From Jejuia sp. UBA6058 (GTDB taxonomy: Bacteria > Bacteroidota > Bacteroidia > Flavobacteriales > Flavobacteriaceae): 64,000 nt of DNA. The DNA lies in contig DIYI01000012.1 of NCBI GenBank assembly GCA_002428965.1, positions 657,948-721,947 on the forward strand, written 5' to 3'. The translations under genes and the position numbers were made by a program. This document shows positions 44,231-51,389 of this stretch, one piece after another. Under the pieces are notes generated by a model. That model was given only the letters and a program-made list of their open reading frames with translations, did not search any database and was not told the origin of the DNA. Position 1 is the first letter of the stretch. Each line of letters opens with the position of its first letter.

Positions 44231-45270
44231 TAAGTGGTTTGAAGGTTTTCAGCTGAAGCCCATTCTTTTGCCATATCAGCTATAACCTGTGCAAAATCGT
44301 CCCTATCATTTAAGCAAGGGATAACAGTGAATTCATTACCTCCAACTTCATGAAAAATTTCTTCGCCTTCCATAGCTATTTCTTCAAGAGTTTCTAAACA
44401 ATCACTTACAAAGGCAGGGGTTACAATAGCCATTTTTTTAATACCAGCCTTTCCCATGCGTTCAATGGTTCTATCCGTATATGGTTGTAACCATGGATCA
44501 AAACCTAGACGGGATTGGAACGTAGTAGAGTATGTGCCATTTTTGAGACCTAGAGTTTTAGCAACATTTACCGTAGTGATTTCACATTGATGGCGGTAGC
44601 AAAACTCGTGTTGTTTGCTTCCTTTTTTAAAACAACATTTCCCATCCATTTTACAATTACCGTTGGTAATATCACTTTTTCTAATGTGTCTTTCAGGAAC
44701 CCCATGATAACTAAATAAAATGTGCTCATAATCTAACCCATCTAATTTTTCAGCAATACTATTTGAAAGTGCTTTAATGTAATCTTTACGTTGGTAAAAA
44801 GCGGGAGTTCTGGTTATGGTTACTTGCGGAAAAAATTCAGCTACTAATTCATCTACTTTCACATCTATAGTTTCGGTAGTGGCCATTGCAAATTGAGGAT
44901 AAAGTGGGATGGTTTTAATTTCTGTACACCCTTTATCAACCAATTCTTGCAGTCCTTTTTTTAGTGTCATACTGCCATATCTCATAGCGAGTTCCACAGG
45001 AAACTCTACTTTACTTTTAACTTTTTCTTGAAGTCGTTCTGAAAGTACAATTAACGGTGAACCTTCTTCCCACCAAATTTTTTGATACGCTTTTGCAGAT
45101 GCTTTTGGTCTCGTATTTAAAATAATACCTTTAACTAATAAGTTTCTTGCCCAAAGAGGAACGTCAATAACACGCTCATCCATTAAGAACTCGCCTAAAT
45201 ATTTTTTTACGTCTTTCGGGTTTGGGCTATCTGGAGAACCCAGATTAACTAATAGAATGCCTTTTTTCAT
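44230..45270 (-). CDS. hemH: Ferrochelatase
   Basis: The 346-residue terminal heme enzyme inserts Fe2+ into protoporphyrin IX. It begins KKGILLVNLGSPDSPNPKDV and contains LMDERVIDVPLW, EEGSPLIV, RYGSMTLKKGLQELVDKGC, the catalytic histidine in ILFSYHGVPERHI, and FQSRLGFDPWLQPYTD. A Cys-rich insert after residue 200 (NCKMDGKCCFKKG, then HEFCYRHQCE) is more elaborate than in many bacterial enzymes. Its start overlaps nothing upstream, and its stop overlaps the MATE start by one base. It is probably transcribed with the sulfatase and the small ORF upstream. Confidence 0.96.
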   Translation of the reverse strand: MKKGILLVNLGSPDSPNPKDVKKYLGEFLMDERVIDVPLWARNLLVKGIILNTRPKASAKAYQKIWWEEGSPLIVLSERLQEKVKSKVEFPVELAMRYGSMTLKKGLQELVDKGCTEIKTIPLYPQFAMATTETIDVKVDELVAEFFPQVTITRTPAFYQRKDYIKALSNSIAEKLDGLDYEHILFSYHGVPERHIRKSDITNGNCKMDGKCCFKKGSKQHEFCYRHQCEITTVNVAKTLGLKNGTYSTTFQSRLGFDPWLQPYTDRTIERMGKAGIKKMAIVTPAFVSDCLETLEEIAMEGEEIFHEVGGNEFTVIPCLNDRDDFAQVIADMAKEWASAENLQTT

Positions 45271-45346
45271 AGTGTATTTTTCGCATTGCTAAAATACGAT
45301 AGAAATAATAAAAATACACTAGAGGGAAATTGGATATGCCTATTGT

Positions 45347-45496
45347 CTAATTATTCTTGTCGATATGATCATAGCGACGTTCTTCTAAAGGATTGCAATC
45401 TTGAAAAATACCACAAGAAGTGCTTGGTTTAGCTAAAGATTTTCCTTGAACAAATGGCTTAGATAAGGCTTCAATTTCTGGGGTTAGAAATTTCAT
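45347..45496 (-). CDS. Small 49-residue hypothetical protein
   Basis: This short frame starts with ATG at 45496 and ends with TAG at 45347. It encodes a 49-residue protein beginning MKFLTPEIEALSKPFVQGKS and ending in CGIFQDCNPLEERRYD plus a polar tail. The ordered N-terminal helix, the paired cysteines and the charged end look protein-like, and the frame fills most of the 287-base gap between the sulfatase and hemH genes. I do not recognise the family. The remaining bases in the gap (45271-45346 and 45497-45557) show nothing. Confidence 0.55.
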   Translation of the reverse strand: MKFLTPEIEALSKPFVQGKSLAKPSTSCGIFQDCNPLEERRYDHIDKNN

Positions 45497-45557
45497 AATA
45501 AATAGGTTTTTGGGGGTTTTTAACTTATTATTTCAATTTAAAAGTAAGAAAAAAATT

Positions 45558-46889
45558 CTAATTTTCTAGTATTTCGGTTAATTCTGTTTTCAAAATATTC
45601 AATTCATCGTTATTTTCATTAGAGATTGGTGCCTGATTGGGGTTTAATAAGTTAGGTGCTTCAAACGCATTCATAGACAAATCATATAGGTATTCTTCGG
45701 TGCTATTTTCTAAAGAAATGTACTTGTGGGTAGCATTTCTTATCGCTCTATCATATGTGCCGTCATCGTTTTCAATTTCAGTAAACACAAAAGTTCTGGG
45801 GTTCGTGTTTGACCCTGTGAAGGACGAAACGAAACTTACACTATTGTTGATATCGGAAGGTGTTTCCGTGATAATTTCAGTAATCGTAGCAAATATATCG
45901 GTAGTGCTTATTAAACTTTCGTCTATAGCATTTAGTTTAGTAACGCTCGCTCCAGAGACAATCATAGGCACATTAACTCCGCCTTGAAACACTGTGCCCT
46001 TAGCTCTTCGGTTATTGTATACCTGAGATACGCTACCTCCTGTTCCATTATCTCCAACAAAAATCACCAAAGTGTTATCTCTAGTAGTTTCGCTCATGTT
46101 ATCTAGTAAACGTCCAATCTCCATATCCATGGCTTCAATCATAGCCAAGAACTTTCGGTGTTCTTCTGTAAAATCACCATCTGCTTGAGGAAGATTGGCT
46201 GCGTTATACAAACTATCTGGAGGATAATCATATGGATCATGAGGTGCATTATGTGCAAGCCACAAAAACCATGGATTACTTTGTTGGTTTATCCAATCTA
46301 TAGCCAAATCTGTATATTTTGAGGTAACATAAGAAGTTTCGGAAGTAGTTGTACCATTTGTGGTTAAATCCCAATTTGTATAACTATTCACTGCTCCAGG
46401 AATAGAGCCAGCATAATGACCAACGCCAACTTCGTTTGGATGAGAATCATTATTTCTTCCTGCCAAATGCCACTTTCCAATAATAGCAGTTTGGTAATTT
46501 GAAGATTGCCTAATGTGCTGTTGTAAAGTTATTTCAGAAGTGCTTAAAACATCTCCTACCTGAGTAATACCAGTTTTAAATCCATACTTACCAGTAATCA
46601 TGCCTGCTCTGGTTGGCGTACATAGTGGACTACTCCAAACATTAGTGTAGCGTATACCATTAGCCATTAGAGCGTCAATATTAGGGGTATTGGGTTTATT
46701 TTCATTATCTAAGTTATACCCAGATGTAGCATCAAGTCCCATATCATCAGCAATGATTAACAATACATTTGGAGATAATGGGGTTTCTATTTCACCTTGA
46801 TTATCATTATCTGTTGTGGGATTCTCACTTTTGCTACAGGTGAAGAGTACAAAACATAGTAAAAAGAAAAAAATTGAAGCGTTTTTCAT
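45558..46889 (-). CDS. Sulfatase (arylsulfatase family) lipoprotein
   Basis: The 443-residue protein has a signal peptide with lipobox VLFTC (C18) and a type I sulfatase domain. The metal-binding start is NVLLIIADDMGLD (D48, D49). The formylglycine signature is LCTPTRAGMITGKYG, with C90 as the residue to be modified. Later motifs are GKWHLAGR, HNAPHDPYDYPPD and IFVGDNGTGG. It would be matured by an anaerobic or aerobic sulfatase-maturating enzyme encoded elsewhere. Surface sulfatases in Flavobacteria usually act on sulfated algal glycans; here the gene stands apart from any polysaccharide locus, beside an AraC regulator and heme genes. Confidence 0.92.
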   Translation of the reverse strand: MKNASIFFFLLCFVLFTCSKSENPTTDNDNQGEIETPLSPNVLLIIADDMGLDATSGYNLDNENKPNTPNIDALMANGIRYTNVWSSPLCTPTRAGMITGKYGFKTGITQVGDVLSTSEITLQQHIRQSSNYQTAIIGKWHLAGRNNDSHPNEVGVGHYAGSIPGAVNSYTNWDLTTNGTTTSETSYVTSKYTDLAIDWINQQSNPWFLWLAHNAPHDPYDYPPDSLYNAANLPQADGDFTEEHRKFLAMIEAMDMEIGRLLDNMSETTRDNTLVIFVGDNGTGGSVSQVYNNRRAKGTVFQGGVNVPMIVSGASVTKLNAIDESLISTTDIFATITEIITETPSDINNSVSFVSSFTGSNTNPRTFVFTEIENDDGTYDRAIRNATHKYISLENSTEEYLYDLSMNAFEAPNLLNPNQAPISNENNDELNILKTELTEILEN

Positions 46890-46971
46890 AATAGATTGGG
46901 GTATTATTAGCTTTAATAAGACCGTAAGAAACGAAAAAAGTTTAAAATGTAAAAAATGACGGCTTGAAGCA

Positions 46972-47868
46972 CTAACTCAAAGACATCACATACTTCTTAG
47001 GCGTAGTACCATATTTCTTTTTAAACGCCGCTATAAAATGACTTGATGTACTATAACCTACTTTTAACCCTACTTCGTTTACATTATTTTCTCCAGATTC
47101 AAGAAGTTTACGGGCTACTTCCATTTTGTAATCAAACAAAAAACTAAAGACTGAATCACCATAAATTTGCTTAAAACCTTCTTTTAATTTTTTAATATTT
47201 AGCCCTATTTCATCAGCTAATTCTTGTAAACTAGGTGGTTCCGCCATTCTAGATACCACAATATCCTTTGCTTTTCTAATCTTAATCACGTTAGCTTCGT
47301 CCACCAAAAAAGGACATTGCTCCACATCTGCATCTTCACTTCTATTAAAATATAAACTTAGTAATTCGTACGCTTTACCCTTGAAATACAAAGATTTGAT
47401 GGATGAATTCAAATTATAATTAATCAGCTGATTCAACACAATCGCCATAGACGGTGAAATAGCACCATCTTTATAGTACTTTTTGTCTTTGTTTTCAGAG
47501 TTTAAAAATGAAATGTAATCTGCCTCTTGAGAGAACAATCCATGGAATTTTTTAATCGAAATCAAAATAGAAACAATCCAAGAATTTGGTTCTACCTGAA
47601 GATCTATTGGTAATTCACGCTGTGGGTTGTAAAGCAACAAAGAATTCTCTTCATGAATATCTAAACTATAGCGTCCTTGGTTAAAAACAAAGGTGGTTCC
47701 GCCTTTAATACAGAAATGAAATTGAATAAATGTGCTATCTATTTCTTTTGCAACACTTTGTACAAAGCTTTCCTCGTTTTTAAAAGTTAGAATCAAAAAA
47801 CCATCGTCTATAATGGTTTCATCAAAAGTACTTCTAGCGACACTTTTTCGGTTAGTATTTGCTTCCAT
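46972..47868 (-). CDS. AraC-family transcriptional regulator
   Basis: The 298-residue protein has an N-terminal cupin-like sensor region (about residues 20-150, FIQFHFCIKGGTTFVFNQGR). A C-terminal double helix-turn-helix AraC domain follows (about 205-298): LQELADEIGLNIKKLKEGFK and VNEVGLKVGYSTSSHFIAAF, ending KKKYGTTPKKYV. It is divergent from hemA and lies directly upstream of the sulfatase on the same strand. In Flavobacteria an AraC gene commonly adjoins hemA, so heme gene control is the likelier role, with control of the sulfatase the alternative. A perfect dyad lies 13-31 bases upstream of its start. Confidence 0.92.
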   Translation of the reverse strand: MEANTNRKSVARSTFDETIIDDGFLILTFKNEESFVQSVAKEIDSTFIQFHFCIKGGTTFVFNQGRYSLDIHEENSLLLYNPQRELPIDLQVEPNSWIVSILISIKKFHGLFSQEADYISFLNSENKDKKYYKDGAISPSMAIVLNQLINYNLNSSIKSLYFKGKAYELLSLYFNRSEDADVEQCPFLVDEANVIKIRKAKDIVVSRMAEPPSLQELADEIGLNIKKLKEGFKQIYGDSVFSFLFDYKMEVARKLLESGENNVNEVGLKVGYSTSSHFIAAFKKKYGTTPKKYVMSLS

Positions 47869-47880
47869 GATTTTATTTTT

Positions 47881-47899
47881 ATTTAGAACGGTTCTAAAT
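47881..47899. promoter_or_regulatory. Perfect 9-1-9 dyad between araC and hemA
   Basis: ATTTAGAAC-G-GTTCTAAAT is a perfect inverted repeat with a one-base centre, the 7-1-7 form typical of Fur/PerR-family operators. It lies in the untranslated leader of the AraC gene and about 130 bases before the hemA promoter. Regulation by iron or peroxide through a Fur-family protein, or by the AraC protein itself, is inferred. Confidence 0.5.
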
Positions 47900-47928
47900 T
47901 AAAGCATTCAAAACTGCCAATTTTACTA

Positions 47929-47936
47929 CAAAAATA
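47929..47936 (-). promoter_or_regulatory. Putative -7 element for the AraC gene
   Basis: Read on the - strand, TATTTTTG matches TAnnTTTG, 61 bases before the ATG at 47868. The dyad at 47881-47899 would lie in the transcript leader, downstream of the start site. Confidence 0.4.
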
Positions 47937-48030
47937 TGACTTTTATCATGTTTTTAGGTGAAATCATCCCAAAAAACCGAAAACGATATTAAAAGTTCTT
48001 TGAGCGTTATTTTTTTATTCTTGTTCCTTA

Positions 48031-48038
48031 TACTTTTG
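48031..48038 (+). promoter_or_regulatory. Putative -7 element for the hemA operon
   Basis: TACTTTTG matches TAnnTTTG, 24 bases before the hemA ATG. The upstream sequence is AT-rich; the nearest TTTG (47999-48002) is too far for a normal -33 box. Confidence 0.45.
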
Positions 48039-48061
48039 TTTCGCAATTTTAGGTAGAGTAC

Positions 48062-49327
48062 ATGCATAAATACAATATTAGTAGAAGCAGTTCCTTTTAT
48101 GCCATTGGTTTAAGTTACAAAAAAGCCGATGCTGATATTCGTGGTCGTTTTAGTTTAGACAACGATGCTAAACATGCATTACTTGAACAAGCCAAAGATA
48201 ATGTTATTGAAAGTTTAATTGTTACTTCTACCTGCAACAGAACCGAAATTTACGGTTTTGCGCAACATCCATTTCAACTTATCGAATTACTTTGTGATAA
48301 CACAAACGGTACTGTTGAAGAATTTCGTGATGTAGCTTATGTGTACAAAAATAAAGAGGCCATTGCGCATATGTTTCGCGTTGGTTCTGGTTTGGATAGC
48401 CAAATTTTAGGTGATTTTGAAATTATAAGTCAGTTAAAAGCTAGTACTAAATTATCTAGAAAATACCGTCTTCTTAACCATTTTTCTGAACGTTTGGTGA
48501 ATGCCGTAATTCAAGCTAGTAAGCGTATTAAAAACGAAACCAATATTTCTTCAGGTGCTACATCGGTATCTTTTGCCTCAGTACAATACATATTTAATAA
48601 CGTTGAAGATGTTTCCAATAAAGACATTTTGCTATTCGGTACTGGAAAAATTGGCAGAAACACTTGTGAAAACTTAGTTAAGCACACCGAAAACGAGCAT
48701 ATCACCTTAATTAATAGAACTAAGGACAAGGCAGAACGTATTGCTGGAAAGTTCAATTTAATTGTGAAAGATTATGCCAACCTTCAAGAGGAATTAAGCA
48801 AAACAGATATCCTGATTGTGGCCACTGGCGCGCAACGCCCTACAATAGATAAACATATCATTCAAACCAATAAACCTCTTTTAATTTTAGATTTATCTAT
48901 TCCGAAGAATGTAAATGAAAATGTTGAGGATTTGGAAAATGTCTCTCTAGTACATTTAGATCATTTGTCTAAAATAACTGATGCAACTTTAGAAAAACGT
49001 AAAGCTGATATTCCTCTGGCAGAAGTAATTATTGAAGAAGTGAAAGCTGAATTCAATAGTTGGTTGGAAACCAGAAAATTTGCACCTACTATAAAAGCAT
49101 TAAAACACAAACTAGCTGATTTTGCTAGCGCTGAACTAGATACACAACGCAAAAAGCTTTCTGATTTTAACGAAGAGCAAGCGGAATTGATAAGCAATAA
49201 AATTATTCAAAAAATCACCAATCATTTTGCGCATCATCTTAAAGATGACAATGTTTCTACTGATGATAGTTTGGAGCTTATCAAAAAAGTATTTCAGTTA
49301 GAAGAACCACAAAAAACCAATGTCTAA
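48062..49327 (+). CDS. hemA: Glutamyl-tRNA reductase
   Basis: The 421-residue first committed enzyme of the C5 heme route reduces glutamyl-tRNA to glutamate-1-semialdehyde with NADPH. The N-terminal catalytic motif VTSTCNRTEIYGF holds the nucleophile C58. The NADPH domain shows LLFGTGKIGRNTCENL, ILIVATGAQRPT and LLILDLSIPKNV, and a long C-terminal dimerisation helix closes the protein. The glutamate-1-semialdehyde aminotransferase (hemL) is not in this window. hemA overlaps the hemCD fusion by 8 bases, so the two are translationally coupled. It is transcribed divergently from the AraC gene. Confidence 0.96.
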   Translation: MHKYNISRSSSFYAIGLSYKKADADIRGRFSLDNDAKHALLEQAKDNVIESLIVTSTCNRTEIYGFAQHPFQLIELLCDNTNGTVEEFRDVAYVYKNKEAIAHMFRVGSGLDSQILGDFEIISQLKASTKLSRKYRLLNHFSERLVNAVIQASKRIKNETNISSGATSVSFASVQYIFNNVEDVSNKDILLFGTGKIGRNTCENLVKHTENEHITLINRTKDKAERIAGKFNLIVKDYANLQEELSKTDILIVATGAQRPTIDKHIIQTNKPLLILDLSIPKNVNENVEDLENVSLVHLDHLSKITDATLEKRKADIPLAEVIIEEVKAEFNSWLETRKFAPTIKALKHKLADFASAELDTQRKKLSDFNEEQAELISNKIIQKITNHFAHHLKDDNVSTDDSLELIKKVFQLEEPQKTNV

Positions 49328-50897
49328 AGTCATTCGAATTGGTACTCGCGATAGTGAATTAGCGCTATGGCAAGCCAAAATTGTACAAAGTTTACTCGAA
49401 AAAGAAGGTCATCAAACAGAATTAGTTCCTGTTAAATCTACGGGAGATTTAGTACTAGACAAACCGCTTTACGAATTAGGAATAACAGGTATTTTTACAC
49501 GTACTTTAGACATCGCCATGTTAAATCATGATATTGATATTGCCGTACATTCGTTAAAAGATGTACCAACTATACTGCCAAAAGGTATTGTTCAGGCTGC
49601 AGTTTTAAAACGCGGAAATGTTAATGATACCTTAGTTTTTAAGGATAACGAAGAGTTTTTAAGTGCCAAAGATGCAGTAATTGCAACAGGTAGTTTACGC
49701 AGAAAAGCACAATGGCTTAACAGATATCCAACACATACTATTACAGATTTAAGAGGTAACGTGAATTCTCGTTTGCAAAAACTTCAAGATAACGAACATT
49801 GGAATGGTGCTATTTTCGCCGCTGCCGGCATTGGTAGAATAGGGATTAGACCAGATGAAGCTATTAATTTAGACTGGATGATTCCTGCACCAGCCCAAGG
49901 AGCTATTATGATAACTGCCTTACAAGAGGATGATTTTGTATTGGAAGCTTGCGCAGAGTTGAACCATGAGGAAACTGAAATTTGTACAACTGTAGAGCGC
50001 AAATTCTTAAATAGATTAGAAGGAGGGTGTACCGCACCCATTGGGGCTTTAGCTTATATTAAAAATGAAGAGGTGCATTTTAAAGGTGTGCTTTTAAGTA
50101 AAGATGGCTCTAAAAAAATAAATGTAGAGCGTTCTGAAAAATTAGGCAAACACGAAGATTTAGCAGTGTTTTGTGCCGATAACATCATTGAACGTGGTGG
50201 CAAACGATTAATGGATGAGATTAAATATTCCAATAAAGTAACCAATGTATTTTCTACCAAAAAACTAACGGAAGACCAGAAGAAATTATTTCACGAAAAA
50301 GTAGTGGTAAAAAGTGATGATTTTATCAAGATTAGTTTAAATCGTATTCGCCCTCAAGTTTTAAAGTCTGAAATAGAAAATGTCATTATCACCAGTAAAA
50401 ATGCTGTTGAAGCGCTAATTACAAATTATTCGGCTGCAGAATTACAGTTCAAAAATATTTATTGTGTTGGTCGTAGAACCAAACGTTTAATTGAAAATAA
50501 AATAGGTAAAGTAAAGCACGCTGCAAAAAATGCAAAAGCATTGGCCGAATATTTGGTGGAGTATATTGATGGTACGGAAGTCACTTATTTTTGCAGTGAT
50601 ATTAGGCTGGATGCTTTGCCAACGGTTCTGGCGGAAAACAACATTAAAGTACATGAGGTGGAGGCATATCAAACTAAATACGAAGGACAGAAAGTAGAAA
50701 ATTCTGTAGAGAGCGCTATGTTTTATAGTCCATCAACAGTAGAAAGTTTTGTTCGCAGCAATAAAAGTGAGGCTATTGCCTTTTGTATTGGTGAGACTAC
50801 AGCAAAGGAAGCTAAAAGACATTTTAAAGATGTGAGGGTGGCTAAAGTCCCAACTGTGGAGAGTGTTATTGAATTAGTAAACGAACATTATATTTAG
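49320..50897 (+). CDS. hemC: HemC-HemD fusion: porphobilinogen deaminase + uroporphyrinogen-III synthase
   Basis: The 525-residue protein carries two successive heme enzymes. Residues 1-305 are porphobilinogen deaminase: RIGTRDSELALWQAK, DIAVHSLKDVPT, IATGSLRRKAQWL, and the dipyrromethane-cofactor cysteine C237 in LEGGCTAPIGA. Residues about 310-525 have the two-lobed, weakly conserved fold of uroporphyrinogen-III synthase (NVIITSKNAVEALI, KNIYCVGRRTKRLIE, AMFYSPSTVESFV, AFCIGETTAKEA). The fusion would pass hydroxymethylbilane directly to the second site. No separate hemD is seen in the window. The stop codon TAG is itself part of a repeat that flanks the disrupted element downstream. Confidence 0.93.
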   Translation: MSKVIRIGTRDSELALWQAKIVQSLLEKEGHQTELVPVKSTGDLVLDKPLYELGITGIFTRTLDIAMLNHDIDIAVHSLKDVPTILPKGIVQAAVLKRGNVNDTLVFKDNEEFLSAKDAVIATGSLRRKAQWLNRYPTHTITDLRGNVNSRLQKLQDNEHWNGAIFAAAGIGRIGIRPDEAINLDWMIPAPAQGAIMITALQEDDFVLEACAELNHEETEICTTVERKFLNRLEGGCTAPIGALAYIKNEEVHFKGVLLSKDGSKKINVERSEKLGKHEDLAVFCADNIIERGGKRLMDEIKYSNKVTNVFSTKKLTEDQKKLFHEKVVVKSDDFIKISLNRIRPQVLKSEIENVIITSKNAVEALITNYSAAELQFKNIYCVGRRTKRLIENKIGKVKHAAKNAKALAEYLVEYIDGTEVTYFCSDIRLDALPTVLAENNIKVHEVEAYQTKYEGQKVENSVESAMFYSPSTVESFVRSNKSEAIAFCIGETTAKEAKRHFKDVRVAKVPTVESVIELVNEHYI

Positions 50898-50981
50898 CTA
50901 TTAGCCTCTGGCTATTAGCTATTGGCTTCCACTGTTGTGAATAATAAATGCTAAAAGCTAAAGGCAAATAGCCAAAGGCTT
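50896..50981. repeat. Left flanking structured repeat of the IVP-like element
   Basis: Short units built on GGCTATTAGCTATTGGC / GCTAAAGGCAAATAGCC are arranged as two imperfect inverted arms (50896-50927 and 50949-50980) around about 21 bases. The left arm includes the last two bases of the hemCD stop codon, and the right arm ends 7 bases before the ATG of the four-helix-bundle gene. Related units recur on the other side of that gene. Confidence 0.7.
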
Positions 50982-50987
50982 GACAAA

Positions 50988-51345
50988 ATGAGAGACTTTA
51001 GGAAGTTAGATATTTGGAAAAATGGAATTGAACTTGTAAAACAAGTATATCAACTATCTGACAAATTACCTTCTGAGGAAAAAATTTGGTTTAAGAAGTC
51101 AGATTACAAGAGCATCGGTTTCTGTTCCTTCAAACATTGCAGAAGGATGTAGTAGAAATAGTGAAATTGAATTCAAACGCTTTTTAGAAATTGCAATTGG
51201 TTCTTTGTTTGAAGTTGAAACACACTTAATAATCGCTCAAGAACTGAAATTTATAAAAGAAAATGAACTTGAAGCCATTTTTAGCTTAATTCAAAAAGAA
51301 GCAAAAATGATAAATAGTTTAATAAATAAAATTAAAAATAGCTGA
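50988..51345 (+). pseudogene. Four-helix-bundle protein (23S rRNA IVP-like), frameshifted
   Basis: The sequence opens MRDFRKLDIWKNGIELVKQV, the usual start of the S23/IVP four-helix-bundle family. The frame is lost at a run of six A (51079-51084). Removing one A restores KFGLRSQITRASVSVPSNIA, with the family hallmark RASVSVPSNIAEG, followed by GSLFEVETHLIIAQELKFI and a stop at 51345, giving about 118 residues. As read, translation would stop soon after the shift. It may be a real inactivating mutation, a slippage site, or a base-calling error in the homopolymer. It lies between hemCD and hemE, flanked by structured repeats. The family occurs both within 23S rRNA intervening sequences and, in Bacteroidota, as free-standing genes. 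Confidence 0.85.
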
Positions 51346-51387
51346 TAACCTTTGGCTAACAGCTAAAGGCCAAAAGCCAAAAGCCAG
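51341..51387. repeat. Right flanking structured repeat of the IVP-like element
   Basis: The repeat contains the hairpin CCTTTGGCT-AAC-AGCTAAAGG (9-base stem with one G-T wobble) followed by two GCCAAAA-type units (GGCCAAAAGCCAAAAGCC). It starts inside the pseudogene's last codons and ends 2 bases before the hemE ATG, so it forms the entire upstream region of hemE. The units match those on the left side. Confidence 0.7.
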
Positions 51388-51389
51388 TT

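Noticed and set aside
49320..50897. hemC-hemD junction as a sequencing artefact joining two genes
   Set aside because: The frame is continuous with a sensible linker, and the same fusion order is plausible in Bacteroidota; no frameshift is needed.
50896..51387. Repeats around the four-helix-bundle gene as a CRISPR array
   Set aside because: Units are short, irregular and partly inverted, without uniform spacers, and no cas genes are present.
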